Shown: piece by piece, positions 9,750 to 18,927 of the stretch
Numbering within the stretch: position 1 is the stretch's first letter
Layout of the letters: each line of letters opens with the position of its first letter
NCBI GenBank assembly: GCA_021732045.1
Contig: JAKFWK010000002.1
Span: forward strand, 186,001-250,000
DNA length: 64,000 nt
Source of the DNA: Sulfurimonas sp.
GTDB lineage: Bacteria; Campylobacterota; Campylobacteria; Campylobacterales; Sulfurimonadaceae
Direction of reading: 5' to 3'
Made by a program: the position numbers and the translations under genes
Notes under the pieces: generated by a model
Databases searched by the model: none
Told to the model about the DNA's origin: nothing
What the model saw: the letters and a program-made list of their open reading frames with translations, nothing else

Positions 9750-10516
9750 TGACTGGAAAAACTCTATTTATAAGTGGCGGAACTCGTGGAATTGGCAAGG
9801 CGGTTGTATATGCGTTTGCTCAAAAAGGGTGTGATGTAGCATTTACTTATGCAACAAAAGCTGATGCAGCAAATGAGATAATTGCCGATGTTGAATCAAA
9901 GTATGGCGTAAAAGCTAGAGCCTATAAGCTTGATATTTTAGAGCCTGAAACATACAAAGATGTTTACGCAGAGTTTGATAAAGATTTTGACAGATTAGAC
10001 TTTTTTATCTCAAATGCTATTATTTCAGGTCGCGCGGTTGTTGGCGGATTTGGTCCATTTATGAGGTTAAAACCAAAAGGGTTAAACAATATCTATACAG
10101 CGACAGTTGATGCGTTTGTTGTTGGTGCACAAGAAGCAGCTAAGAGAATGGAGCTAACAGGCGGCGGAAGCATCATAAGTATGAGTTCTACCGGCAATCT
10201 TGTATATACTCCAAATTATGCAGGTCATGGAACAAACAAAGCTGCGGTTGAAGCTATGGTTCGTTATGCCGCTGCTGAACTTGGTGAAAAAGGCATTCGT
10301 GTAAATGCGGTAAGTGGTGGACCGATTGACACTGATGCACTAAAAGCATTTCCAAATTATGAAGAGGTAAAGAGTGAAGTGGTAAGACGCTCTCCTCTTT
10401 CTCGTATGGGAGAAGCTGAAGATTTAACGGGAGCATGCCTTTTCTTGTGTTCAAATAACTCCTCATGGCTTACGGGACAAACAATCGTTATTGATGGCGG
10501 AACAACTTTTCAATAA
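9749..10516 (+). CDS. fabL: Enoyl-[acyl-carrier-protein] reductase, FabL type
   Basis: Short-chain dehydrogenase that reduces trans-2-enoyl-ACP in the last step of each fatty-acid elongation cycle. The cofactor site GGTRGIGKAV is near residue 10. The catalytic pair is Y-x6-K (YAGHGTNK), the spacing of enoyl-ACP reductases rather than the Y-x3-K of ordinary SDRs. The following VNAVSGGPIDTDALKAFPN block is very like FabL of Bacillus subtilis, as is the C-terminal GQTIVIDGG. FabL-type enzymes are known to be less sensitive to triclosan than FabI; that is family knowledge and not shown here. It is the last gene of the pyrD operon. Confidence 0.85.
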   Translation: MTGKTLFISGGTRGIGKAVVYAFAQKGCDVAFTYATKADAANEIIADVESKYGVKARAYKLDILEPETYKDVYAEFDKDFDRLDFFISNAIISGRAVVGGFGPFMRLKPKGLNNIYTATVDAFVVGAQEAAKRMELTGGGSIISMSSTGNLVYTPNYAGHGTNKAAVEAMVRYAAAELGEKGIRVNAVSGGPIDTDALKAFPNYEEVKSEVVRRSPLSRMGEAEDLTGACLFLCSNNSSWLTGQTIVIDGGTTFQ

Positions 10517-10558
10517 GTAAAATTAAAATATTTACCTACAAGATGTTATCATCCACCC

Positions 10559-11467
10559 ATGAAAAAGATTGAAAAATTGATTGAACATTTAAGCCTCATC
10601 TACTATGAATATGATGGGGCAACTAACTCATTTATATTAGATAGAAACTACTCAAACGAGCATATATTCGAGGAACTCATAAAAATAACATATATTTTGA
10701 GTAAACATAATATAAATTTTTTTGTAGATGAACATAAATCCTTAGTATTAAACAGTAAAAACAGTTTATCTTTGAAAATAAAAAGAGTTATAGGCTCGTT
10801 TATACAAAACATAAAAAACAAATCTTTAAATATATATGTACTAAATGATAAAAAAGTAAAGTGGGCTAAAAATCTCCCTATTATCAAGATAGAGAGCATA
10901 AATACAGCTTTCGACATCTCATCATATGACGCACTTATTTTTACCTCAAAGAGCGCAGTATATTCACTAAACTCACATAATCAAGAGTGGAAGAGTAAGC
11001 CACTCTATGTCATAGCTCCTCAAACTGCAAAAGTTGCAAGTAATCTAGGCGGTAAAATAAAGTTTGTAAGCAAAGAAAAACATGGGGATGAGTTTGCAGA
11101 TGAGCTAATCCCTCTTTTAAAAAATAAAAAGGTGCTCTATATAAGAGGCTCCAAAGTTGTCTCAAACTTAGTGGAAACGCTAAATGAAAATGGTGTTATC
11201 TGTGATGATGTGATAGTTTATCAAACAGTATGTGTAAACTTTAAAAAGAGGATAAAACTTCCAAAAAAATCTGTAATAATTTTCTCTTCTCCATCCACAA
11301 TAGAGTGTTTTTTAAAAAATGCCACTTGGGATGAGAGCTACAAGGCTGTATCCATTGGCCACACCACCAAAAAATATTTTCCACCATACATAACTCCAGT
11401 TGTTGCCGACACACCTTCGCTTGATTCATGCGTGAAAAAAGCTATAGAGCTGTTATCAAAAAAGTAG
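10559..11467 (+). CDS. hemD: Uroporphyrinogen-III synthase HemD with extra N-terminal region
   Basis: Residues about 95-302 match HemD, which cyclises hydroxymethylbilane to uroporphyrinogen III in tetrapyrrole synthesis: IYVLNDKKVKWAKNLP at the domain start, YDALIFTSKSAV, LYIRGSKVVSNLVE, VYQTV and IIFSSPSTIE with a closing AVSIGHTT. The first 90 or so residues are not part of the usual HemD and are unrecognised: mixed helix and strand, rich in Lys, Asn and Ile. No start codon lies in frame near the expected HemD start, so the extension is real at the DNA level. Siroheme and heme supply for the nearby siroheme reductase is a plausible use. Confidence 0.8.
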   Translation: MKKIEKLIEHLSLIYYEYDGATNSFILDRNYSNEHIFEELIKITYILSKHNINFFVDEHKSLVLNSKNSLSLKIKRVIGSFIQNIKNKSLNIYVLNDKKVKWAKNLPIIKIESINTAFDISSYDALIFTSKSAVYSLNSHNQEWKSKPLYVIAPQTAKVASNLGGKIKFVSKEKHGDEFADELIPLLKNKKVLYIRGSKVVSNLVETLNENGVICDDVIVYQTVCVNFKKRIKLPKKSVIIFSSPSTIECFLKNATWDESYKAVSIGHTTKKYFPPYITPVVADTPSLDSCVKKAIELLSKK

Positions 11468-11497
11468 AGTATTAGTGCTTTATTTCATAAAGCACTG

Positions 11498-11503
11498 TAT
11501 AAT
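11498..11503 (+). promoter_or_regulatory. Extended -10 promoter of the Spy-like gene
   Basis: TGTATAATGCT, an extended -10 sequence, 37 bases before the start codon of the Spy-like gene and after the hemD stop. Confidence 0.5.
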
Positions 11504-11539
11504 GCTCGACTGTACAAATCAAAAAAAAAGGAAATTAAC

Positions 11540-12073
11540 ATGAAAAACATAAAAATAAAATTAGCTATTTTATCTTGCTCTTTAGTTATTAGCTCAAGTC
11601 TAGTGGCCGATGCAACACTTCCTCCACCGATTCAAGATGTTGTAAAAATGGAAAAAATGGCAGGTCCTGCAGGAGCATTTACAACAAAGGAGAGTTTCCC
11701 AAAAGATTACTTTTTGATGCCAAAAAATCTTCCATATCTAGTTGGTATGACTCTTTATGACAACTCAAGCGCAAAGTTAAATCTATCAAAAGAGCAGATT
11801 GATGCTATTTTAAAGATTAAAGAAGAGCTCTTATCGAAGGCAACAGAAAAAGCTCTCATTATTAAAAAACTAGAACTTGCTATGATGCAAGAAATTGGTC
11901 TTAAATATAAATCTAAAAAAATCAAAGAGCTTTATCCAACTGTTGATAAGATAGCAAAACTAAGAGCGGAACTTACAAAAATGCATCTTGTTTGTATAGA
12001 AAAAGTAAAAGCGGTTTTGACACCCGCGCAGTTTGAAGAGATGTTAGACTACGGTGTAGTAAATATGTTTTAA
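11540..12073 (+). CDS. Spy/CpxP-like periplasmic protein
   Basis: A 177-residue exported protein with a clean signal peptide (cut near LVADA). The mature part is almost wholly helical and shows two LS/LT-x-x-Q type repeats: NLSKEQIDAIL near residue 89 and LTPAQFEEML near 163. These are the hallmark of the Spy/CpxP/ZraP family of periplasmic chaperones and metal sensors. A pair of Met-rich segments (KMEKMAG, AMMQEIG) might bear on metal binding. It has its own promoter and a strong terminator, so it is a single-gene unit. The ligand is unknown. Confidence 0.65.
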   Translation: MKNIKIKLAILSCSLVISSSLVADATLPPPIQDVVKMEKMAGPAGAFTTKESFPKDYFLMPKNLPYLVGMTLYDNSSAKLNLSKEQIDAILKIKEELLSKATEKALIIKKLELAMMQEIGLKYKSKKIKELYPTVDKIAKLRAELTKMHLVCIEKVKAVLTPAQFEEMLDYGVVNMF

Positions 12074-12076
12074 ATT

Positions 12077-12109
12077 ATAGAGTCAATTTTTTTCAAGAAT
12101 TGACTCTAT
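12077..12109. terminator. Terminator hairpin
   Basis: Perfect 12-bp inverted repeat (ATAGAGTCAATT / AATTGACTCTAT) around a 9-base loop directly after the Spy-like gene stop. Confidence 0.75.
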
Positions 12110-12248
12110 CTGCAATATCTATATCCTCAAATCAAAACTAATTATTTCAAATTATCAGTAATTGTTTTTATCACAAAAGCAACAAATATATCATCAAGCC
12201 TATCTTAAGAGCCTAAAAGTTAAAATACGCGAAAAAACAAGGCTTTTT

Positions 12249-12803
12249 TTGTTAAATCTTCCTAATCTATTAGCATTCTTGCGTATTCTTTTAGCTCCAA
12301 TTATGTTTTGGATAATTCTGAATCCATCTCTATTTACGGATGCGGGTTATCACATTTCATGGAGTTACTTTACGGCTTCGCTCATCTTTGTACTAGCTAG
12401 TGTGACTGATTTTTTTGATGGTTATATTGCCAGAGAGTGGAACCAAATGACTATGCTTGGAGCAATCATCGACCCACTAGCTGATAAAATGCTTACAATA
12501 GCTGCTTTTTTAGGACTCATGATGGTTGGTTCCGCTAGTGCTTGGGCTATATATATCATAATTATTCGTGAACTCTTTATCACAGGCATCCGTACAGTTG
12601 CACTTAGTGAGGGTCTAGACATCAAAGCCTCTTGGTCTGGAAAAGTAAAAACCGTTCTGCAGATGATTGCGATTGGCTTCTTACTTATGCACTGGTCATT
12701 TGGAACTGAACTTTTATGGCTTGCAGTCGCACTTACGCTCTACTCTGGTTTTGAGTATCTTTGGGGATTTAAAAAAGCCATTTTAACGAGGAGCAACAAA
12801 TGA
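12249..12803 (+). CDS. pgsA: CDP-diacylglycerol-glycerol-3-phosphate 3-phosphatidyltransferase
   Basis: Integral membrane enzyme that makes phosphatidylglycerophosphate, the first step to phosphatidylglycerol and cardiolipin. The CDP-alcohol phosphotransferase signature DG-x2-AR-x8-G-x3-D-x3-D is complete (starting DGYIAREW, ending GAIIDPLAD). I chose TTG at 12249 because AAGG lies 6 bases upstream and the protein then begins MLNLPNLLAFLRI, the usual PgsA N-terminus, with a normal length of 184 residues; the frame stays open back to 12162. It overlaps rseP by 4 bases. Confidence 0.93.
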   Translation: MLNLPNLLAFLRILLAPIMFWIILNPSLFTDAGYHISWSYFTASLIFVLASVTDFFDGYIAREWNQMTMLGAIIDPLADKMLTIAAFLGLMMVGSASAWAIYIIIIRELFITGIRTVALSEGLDIKASWSGKVKTVLQMIAIGFLLMHWSFGTELLWLAVALTLYSGFEYLWGFKKAILTRSNK

Positions 12804-13852
12804 GTTTTTTAGTATCTTTAGCAGTTTTATCTGCGCTAATATTTTTTCATGAATTAGGTCACTACTTTGCAGCTCGTGCCGTAGGCATTCGCATAGAGGT
12901 TTTTAGTATAGGATTTGGTAAAAAAATCACTTCATTTAACAGATGGGGAAGCGAATGGAGGTTAGCACTTATCCCACTTGGCGGGTATGTGAGGATGAAA
13001 GGTCAAGACGATAGCGACCCAACAAAAAAAAGTTATGACAGCGATAGCTACAATGTAAAAACTCCACAACAAAAGATTTTTATTCTTTTGGCTGGTCCAC
13101 TTGCTAACTTTGTTTTAGCGTTTGTTCTCTACTTCATAATTGCCATCGGAGGACCAAACATCCTCTCTCCAGTTATCGGAAAAGTGCTTAAAGACTCTCC
13201 TGCTTTTGTTGCTGGACTAGAGAGCAATGATACGATTTTATCTATAAATGGGGTAAAAATTGAGACTTGGGAAGAGATGGCAAAGAACATCGAATACTCA
13301 TCGGATTCACTCAAGCTAGAGGTTTTAAGAAATGGGCTAATACAACAGATAGTATTGATACCAAAAACAACAATTACCACAAATATGTTCAATGAAAAAA
13401 TCCAAAAAAAGATGATAGGAATTGGAAGTGCGGGAATTACTCACAAACTTCAACTCTCTCCAAATGAACTTTTTTCTTACGCGAAAGATCAAACAGTTTT
13501 CGCCTCTACTCTAATTTTTACAGGGCTTAAAAAACTCATAGTCGGCGAGGTTCCAGCAAAAGAGTTAGGAGGTGTTATCTCTATTGTTAAATTAACATCT
13601 GATGCAACCGATGCTGGATGGATGAGTGTTTTGTTTTTTGCAGCTCTTATATCTGTAAATCTAGGAGTTTTAAATCTCTTACCAATTCCAGCACTTGATG
13701 GCGGACACATAATGTTCAACCTATACGAACTAATCTTCAGACGAGAAGCGAGCGAAGCAATAGTTATAAAGCTAACAATAGCGGGTTGGGCTGTTCTTTT
13801 TATGCTTATGGGACTTGGGTTATACAACGATATTAATAGACTAATAGGATAA
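12800..13852 (+). CDS. rseP: Site-2 protease RseP (M50 zinc metalloprotease)
   Basis: Inner-membrane protease that cuts substrates within the membrane, including anti-sigma factors and leftover signal peptides. The zinc motif HELGH is in the first membrane helix at about residue 17, the third zinc ligand region LLPIPALDGGH is near residue 295, and one PDZ domain (GLESNDTILSINGVKI) lies between them. The 350-residue length fits the single-PDZ form common in this phylum. It overlaps pgsA and is followed 3 bases later by yggS, giving a pgsA-rseP-yggS operon. Confidence 0.95.
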   Translation: MSFLVSLAVLSALIFFHELGHYFAARAVGIRIEVFSIGFGKKITSFNRWGSEWRLALIPLGGYVRMKGQDDSDPTKKSYDSDSYNVKTPQQKIFILLAGPLANFVLAFVLYFIIAIGGPNILSPVIGKVLKDSPAFVAGLESNDTILSINGVKIETWEEMAKNIEYSSDSLKLEVLRNGLIQQIVLIPKTTITTNMFNEKIQKKMIGIGSAGITHKLQLSPNELFSYAKDQTVFASTLIFTGLKKLIVGEVPAKELGGVISIVKLTSDATDAGWMSVLFFAALISVNLGVLNLLPIPALDGGHIMFNLYELIFRREASEAIVIKLTIAGWAVLFMLMGLGLYNDINRLIG

Positions 13853-13855
13853 AAG

Positions 13856-14530
13856 ATGAACATTGAAGAGTACAAGCTATATATTGACAATATTATTAGA
13901 AGAGTTGAATTTGCAAGAGTTAGAGTAAGTGGGCATCACATAGTTAAAATTGTAGCGATTAGTAAATACTCTACAACCGAAGAGATAGAGGCGCTATACA
14001 AAGTTGGTCAAAGAGCATTTGGTGAAAACAAAGTTCAAGATCTAAAATCAAAGAGTAATGAGCTTGAAGATTTACCACTTGAATGGCACTTTGTTGGCAA
14101 TCTACAAAAAAATAAGATTAACAATCTTCTAGATATAAACCCAGATTTATTTCAATCACTTGACTCCATAGAGCTGGCAAATGAACTGCAAAAAAAGCTT
14201 CACGAGAGAGATATGACTCTGGATACACTCCTTCAAATAAACTCCGCAAAAGAGGAGAGTAAGCATGGAGTTATGCCAGAAGTTGCAATAGATATATACA
14301 GAAAGATTCAAAAAGAGTGTCCAAACATATCTCTAAGAGGTGTTATGAGCATTGGAGCTCATAGCGAGGATAAAGCTGTAATAAAAAAGAGTTTTGAGTT
14401 AACTCACGCTATTTATAAAGAACTAGGAGATGCGTCAATCTGTTCTATGGGAATGAGTGGGGATTTTGAACTAGCAATTGAGTGTGGGTCCAACATGATT
14501 AGACTTGGCTCAATTTTATTTCCTAAGTAA
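13856..14530 (+). CDS. PLP homeostasis protein, YggS/PLPBP family
   Basis: Single-domain TIM-barrel protein that binds pyridoxal 5'-phosphate and buffers its supply; no catalysis is established for the family. The PLP lysine is in VAISKYST near residue 38. Other family blocks are GENKVQDL, WHFVGNLQKNK, the GVMSIGAH turn and the C-terminal SMGMSGDFELAIECGSNMIRLGS phosphate site. The length of 224 residues is normal. It ends the pgsA-rseP operon and is followed by a terminator. Confidence 0.93.
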   Translation: MNIEEYKLYIDNIIRRVEFARVRVSGHHIVKIVAISKYSTTEEIEALYKVGQRAFGENKVQDLKSKSNELEDLPLEWHFVGNLQKNKINNLLDINPDLFQSLDSIELANELQKKLHERDMTLDTLLQINSAKEESKHGVMPEVAIDIYRKIQKECPNISLRGVMSIGAHSEDKAVIKKSFELTHAIYKELGDASICSMGMSGDFELAIECGSNMIRLGSILFPK

Positions 14531-14559
14531 CTTCTTTAAAATTATTATCTTACATATTC

Positions 14560-14586
14560 ACTCTGAAGTATTTACTTCAGAGTTTT
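14560..14586 (+). terminator. Rho-independent terminator after yggS
   Basis: An 11-bp inverted repeat (ACTCTGAAGTA / TACTTCAGAGT) with almost no spacer, followed by TTTT. It lies between the convergent yggS and carbonic anhydrase genes and could serve both. Confidence 0.7.
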
Positions 14587-14644
14587 GCTTGCTTAATAAT
14601 CAGCAATCTCTTTTAAATAATTTTCCTTTAAAGGAAGTTATAAT

Positions 14645-15475
14645 TTAATAAACTACTTTTCTAGCATTGATTGGCTGAATAGGTCTATTATTGTTGTGCT
14701 CAAACAGATCTAAAAACTCTTTTGTCTGCTCTTTTGATATGGTAGTATAGTTTTTAAGAACCATCCATCTTACGCCCTCACTACAAGGTGGAGTTGTTAA
14801 TGAACCATCAAATCTATAGTATCCCTTATCTTTTGGTAAAAGTGCGTTTACTTCGCTAGCTGGAATATCTAAAGACTCTTTTTCTCCACCTTTTTTAGGC
14901 ATCTTTGCCCATACTTTTTTCAAAAATGGATTTTCAAGACCATCTTCAAACATTAGTGCAACTACTGCCAAAGAACCATCTTTTGTGGCGTGAACAAAAT
15001 GCCCCTCAAGCGGAAAATGTTCACCATTAATCTGATTTTCACTTGGTGTATGAAAGTGAAATTGAATCAATGGAAACTTAATTTCATCCACAGTAATACT
15101 ACTTCCTTCATCAAAATTAACCTGAATAGTGTGTCCGTTGTTAATTACGGATGATATACTAGTTTTATAATCAAATCCAATCTCTTCCAAGCTATGAGCC
15201 TGAACTGTAACACTTTTTGTAATGTTAATAGGAGATTGACTTTTACCATCTTTACATAACTTGTGCTCATCTGAGAGTAAGCCCCAATTTTCTGGTCCCG
15301 CATGACCCGTATAACCCCAATGAGTTGCATGCTTTTTATCCACTTTTTTGGTTGAACTCGTAACAGAGTCAGTTTTTTTGGTGTTTATAGATTTACTTAT
15401 AATCTCACCAGACAACAAAGCAGAACAAACGACAACAGATAGTAGAGATTTTACTAGAATATTTGGTACCTTCAT
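14645..15475 (-). CDS. Alpha-class carbonic anhydrase, periplasmic
   Basis: Zinc enzyme interconverting CO2 and bicarbonate. It has a signal peptide (to about residue 23), a Lys/Thr-rich linker, then the alpha-CA domain: HWGYTGHAGPENWG, CKDGKSQSPINI, the zinc histidines in FHFHTPSEN and EGHFVHATKDG, and LTTPPCSEGVRW near the C-terminus. Two Cys (in CKDG and PPCSEG) can form the usual disulfide. In a chemolithoautotroph it would help supply inorganic carbon. The gene stands alone with an AT-rich upstream region. An ATTATTATCATTAT stretch at 15527-15540 resembles half a Fur box but is weak. Confidence 0.95.
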   Translation of the reverse strand: MKVPNILVKSLLSVVVCSALLSGEIISKSINTKKTDSVTSSTKKVDKKHATHWGYTGHAGPENWGLLSDEHKLCKDGKSQSPINITKSVTVQAHSLEEIGFDYKTSISSVINNGHTIQVNFDEGSSITVDEIKFPLIQFHFHTPSENQINGEHFPLEGHFVHATKDGSLAVVALMFEDGLENPFLKKVWAKMPKKGGEKESLDIPASEVNALLPKDKGYYRFDGSLTTPPCSEGVRWMVLKNYTTISKEQTKEFLDLFEHNNNRPIQPINARKVVY

Positions 15476-15664
15476 ATTTTAATCCTTTTTTTTATTTTAA
15501 AAAATAACTATAACTAAAATAAATAAATTATTATCATTATAAAATAACTTTTTATAATACACATAATCATAAAATAAATATTTATTTTCATTAAAATAGG
15601 CTATATTAGGCATTAAAAGCATACTAAGTTAGCAAATTATTTAATTATTTTATTTTATGTTATG

Positions 15665-16261
15665 TTACAAAAAGTATCTAATAGAAGCAAATCCATAAGC
15701 ATTTGTTTCTTGCAAAATATCAACCTGCGATTTATTTACTACTCCACCAAGAGCGAAAATTTTAATATTGCACTTACTTAGAAGCCCTATTAAATCATCT
15801 AGCCCTTTTGGCTCGCCTTTATTTGGTGAAACAAATATTGGACTATATGTAACTGCATCAGCACCGAGCTGTTGGGCTTCTAGAACTTCATTATGAGAAT
15901 GTGTGCTGATTATAACTTCAAGCCCTAAGCTCTTGGCATAGCTTATCTCACCAAACTGCTTTGAATTTAAATGAACTCCAGTCGCATTTAATTTTTTTGC
16001 TAAATCTATATCTTGATGAATAAAACTTTTAACTGAATTAAATTGATTGCAAATTCTTATAAACTCAATAGCTAACAAATCATAGTTTGGATTTTCTTTA
16101 TCTCTAAAAAGTACATATTCTGGCAAATATTTTGTAAGTTTTACTTGTAGAGTTGTACTAAATATAGCAGTGTCATTTGTATATAACTCTTGTGATGTTA
16201 TGAGGTACTTTTGCACAAAACTATCTTGGTGATTACTATTTTTTAAGAGAGGTAAAATCAA
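15665..16261 (-). CDS. ThiE/TenI-like thiamine phosphate synthase family protein
   Basis: TIM-barrel protein of 198 residues. The C-terminal two thirds match ThiE/TenI: GVHLNSKQFGEISYAK, the strand-turn IISTHSHNEVLEAQQLGADAVTYSPIF, the substrate loop SPNKGEPKG and ALGGV. ThiE couples the pyrimidine and thiazole moieties of thiamine; TenI is a related thiazole tautomerase. The N-terminal 70 residues are divergent, so TenI-type activity or another role is possible. The start is TTG at 16261, overlapping the end of the upstream gene by 26 bases. Confidence 0.75.
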   Translation of the reverse strand: MILPLLKNSNHQDSFVQKYLITSQELYTNDTAIFSTTLQVKLTKYLPEYVLFRDKENPNYDLLAIEFIRICNQFNSVKSFIHQDIDLAKKLNATGVHLNSKQFGEISYAKSLGLEVIISTHSHNEVLEAQQLGADAVTYSPIFVSPNKGEPKGLDDLIGLLSKCNIKIFALGGVVNKSQVDILQETNAYGFASIRYFL

Positions 16262-16658
16262 CTTTTTTTACATCAATATTTTCTTGATATATATTTTTTA
16301 AAATATTAGTTTGATGTTCCAATCTATTAAGTAAGTATTGCTCAGTAAAATCGTATTTTGATTTTGCGTAACTTATATAGTCTTGTAAAAACTCTAACTT
16401 TTTCATATCATCATCAAAGTAGATACCACTAATGATGTCCTCTATAATCTCATATTCATGAGTACACTCTCTTAAAAAATCATACGATAAATCAATAGTT
16501 TTCATGCTGTCTATCGCTCTTGAGAATGCAAAATGATTATAAAGCATACATCCAACAAAATACTCTATATCAGACTTTTCAAACTCACTATACTGATGAC
16601 TCTCATCACTAAAATGCTCATGCCAAATTTCTAAAATTTTTTCTATTTTTTTATCCAT
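16236..16658 (-). CDS. Hypothetical helical protein
   Basis: I do not recognise this 140-residue protein. It is acidic and predicted almost all helix, with no signal peptide or membrane segment, so it is likely cytoplasmic. Aromatic and His residues are frequent (IWHEHFSDESHQYSEFE). It overlaps the ThiE-like gene by 26 bases on the same strand and is probably co-translated with it. Its divergent neighbour is the anaerobic ribonucleotide reductase operon. Confidence 0.7.
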   Translation of the reverse strand: MDKKIEKILEIWHEHFSDESHQYSEFEKSDIEYFVGCMLYNHFAFSRAIDSMKTIDLSYDFLRECTHEYEIIEDIISGIYFDDDMKKLEFLQDYISYAKSKYDFTEQYLLNRLEHQTNILKNIYQENIDVKKVDFTSLKK

Positions 16659-16815
16659 CTAAAATTATACCAACCATTTTTTTATAACATTATATTGTTA
16701 TTTTTACAATGATGATACATAAAAACAAGTAGTGACAAAAGCGTGACACATTTCATCATTGAAGTTTAACCACTCATTATATAAACTACTAAAATTTATT
16801 TTTTTGGAGCAAGCT

Positions 16816-18909
16816 ATGATTGAGAGTATTTTAAAAAGAGATGGTACGCACAAAGAGTTCTTATCATTTAAAATTGAAGATGCTATCAAAAAAGCTTTTG
16901 CTTCTCAAAATGTGACCTACGACAGTTCAATATTTTTCAATGTTTTAGAAAAACTCAAAAGCAAAAGAGTTGTTGCGGTCGAAGATATACAGGATTTGAT
17001 AGAAACTGAACTCTTCAAAGCTAGATATTTTGATGTAATGAAGTCATTTTTACTCTATCGACACCTACATAAACTTCAAAGAGATAGCCTACTTGACGAA
17101 GATACGACATACATTAACTCCACGCAAACAATTGAAGAGTATATTGGCGGAACTGACTGGCGCATAAAAGCCAACTCAAACACAGGTTACTCAAATGCAG
17201 GACTTGTAAATAATACAGCAGGTAAAGTTATAGCGAATTACTGGCTCGATAAAATCTACTCCAAAGAAGAAGGTTATGCTCACCGTAATGGTGACTATCA
17301 TATCCATGATTTAGATTGTTTGACTGGGTATTGTGCCGGATGGTCACTTAGAGCGCTACTGGATGAGGGTTTTAATGGCGTTAGGGGCAGAGTTGAGAGT
17401 GATGCACCTAGGCATTTTCGCGAAGCTCTTGGTCAAATGGCAAACTTTCTTGGAATTCTTCAAAGCGAATGGGCTGGAGCACAAGCTTTTAGTTCATTTG
17501 ATACATACTTAGCACCTTATGTTTTTAAAGATAAACTCTCTTATAGTGATATAAAAAAAGCTATTAGAAGTTTTATTTACAATCTCAATGTACCCGCCAG
17601 ATGGGGACAATCTCCGTTCACAAATATCACGATAGATTGGACAGTACCAGAGGACTTAAAAGCACAAATTCCAACATCAAAACAAAATCACATCTTTAAA
17701 AATCTAAAAGATGCCGAGCTTGAGAATGAAGCACTTGCAAGAGGTTGTAAAAATCTTATAGATATGACATATAAAAACTTTCAACCTGAAATGAACCAAA
17801 TAAATAGAGCATACTATGAGATAATGACAGAGGGCGATTTAACTGGGCAACCTTTTACCTTCCCTATTCCAACCGTAAACATAACTGAAGATTTTGATTG
17901 GTATGGAGAAAATACTGATGTGTTATTTGAAAATACAGCAAAAGTTGGTTCATCATATTTTCAAAATTTTATAGGATCTCAATTTAAAAGAGATATCGAT
18001 GGCAAACTGGTTCCAAACGAAGAAGCATATAAACCTGGACATGTAAGAAGTATGTGTTGTCGTTTGCAACTTGATCTTAGAGAGCTACTAAAAAGAGGTG
18101 GTGGTCTCTTTGGTAGTGCAGAGATGACTGGAAGTATAGGCGTTGTAACTATCAATATGGCGAGACTTGGATTTTTATATAAAGGCGACAAAGATGCTCT
18201 TTATGCTCGCCTTGATCAACTTATGAATCACGCAAAAGTAACACTAGAGAAAAAGCGTGTATTTATACAAGAGATGTACGACAGAGGTCTTTATCCATAC
18301 ACAAAAAGATATCTACCAGGATTTAAAAACCACTTCTCAACCATTGGTGTTAACGGCATAAATGAGATGATAAAAAACTTTACAAGCAATGGATTTGATA
18401 TAAGCTCTGAGCAAGGAATTGAATTTGCAATAGAGATATTAAACCATATGAGAGATAAAATGGTTGAGTATCAAGAAGAGTCTGGAAACTTATATAACCT
18501 AGAGGCAACGCCTGCTGAGGGAACAACATACAGATTTGCCAAAGAAGATAAGAAAAGATATGGAGACTCTATCATACAGGCTGGATTTGGTGATAATATA
18601 TACTATACAAACTCATCACAAATTCCAGTTGACTTGACAAATGACCCATTTGAAGCACTTACTCTTCAGGATGACTTGCAGTGCAAATATACTGGAGGAA
18701 CCGTTCTTCACTTATATATGCAAGAAAAAATAAGTTCAACTGAAGCTTGTAGAAAACTAGTGAAAAATGTAATAACAAATTTTAGACTTCCATACATCAC
18801 AGTAACTCCGCTCTTCTCAGTTTGTCCTAAACATGGATATATCGCAGGCGAGCATGAGTACTGTCCAAAATGTGATGAAGAGATTTTGAATGAAAATAGT
18901 TTATCTTAA
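16816..18909 (+). CDS. nrdD: Anaerobic ribonucleoside-triphosphate reductase NrdD, catalytic part
   Basis: Class III ribonucleotide reductase reducing NTPs to dNTPs without oxygen. Residues 1-90 are an ATP-cone allosteric domain (ILKRDGTHKEF). The catalytic barrel has NTGYSNAGLVNN, HRNGDYHIHDLDCL and GGGLFGSAEMTGSIGV. The C-terminus holds a zinc site (CPKHGYIAGEHEYCPKC) and then stops at TAA 18907-18909, before the glycyl-radical loop that ends normal NrdD proteins. That loop is on the next gene in the same frame. ATG 16816 is chosen because GGAG lies 6 bases upstream; the frame is open further 5'. It forms an operon with the radical-tail gene and nrdG. Confidence 0.95.
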   Translation: MIESILKRDGTHKEFLSFKIEDAIKKAFASQNVTYDSSIFFNVLEKLKSKRVVAVEDIQDLIETELFKARYFDVMKSFLLYRHLHKLQRDSLLDEDTTYINSTQTIEEYIGGTDWRIKANSNTGYSNAGLVNNTAGKVIANYWLDKIYSKEEGYAHRNGDYHIHDLDCLTGYCAGWSLRALLDEGFNGVRGRVESDAPRHFREALGQMANFLGILQSEWAGAQAFSSFDTYLAPYVFKDKLSYSDIKKAIRSFIYNLNVPARWGQSPFTNITIDWTVPEDLKAQIPTSKQNHIFKNLKDAELENEALARGCKNLIDMTYKNFQPEMNQINRAYYEIMTEGDLTGQPFTFPIPTVNITEDFDWYGENTDVLFENTAKVGSSYFQNFIGSQFKRDIDGKLVPNEEAYKPGHVRSMCCRLQLDLRELLKRGGGLFGSAEMTGSIGVVTINMARLGFLYKGDKDALYARLDQLMNHAKVTLEKKRVFIQEMYDRGLYPYTKRYLPGFKNHFSTIGVNGINEMIKNFTSNGFDISSEQGIEFAIEILNHMRDKMVEYQEESGNLYNLEATPAEGTTYRFAKEDKKRYGDSIIQAGFGDNIYYTNSSQIPVDLTNDPFEALTLQDDLQCKYTGGTVLHLYMQEKISSTEACRKLVKNVITNFRLPYITVTPLFSVCPKHGYIAGEHEYCPKCDEEILNENSLS

Positions 18910-18927
18910 ACAAAGGAGGAGAACAAA

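Noticed and set aside
15527..15540. Fur-box-like ATTATTATCATTAT upstream of the carbonic anhydrase gene
   Set aside because: Only about half of a Fur consensus is matched, in a very AT-rich stretch where such matches arise by chance.
18907..18909. Readthrough or recoding at the nrdD stop codon
   Set aside because: The stop is TAA, not TGA, so selenocysteine is excluded, and a strong ribosome-binding site with its own ATG explains the downstream frame better.
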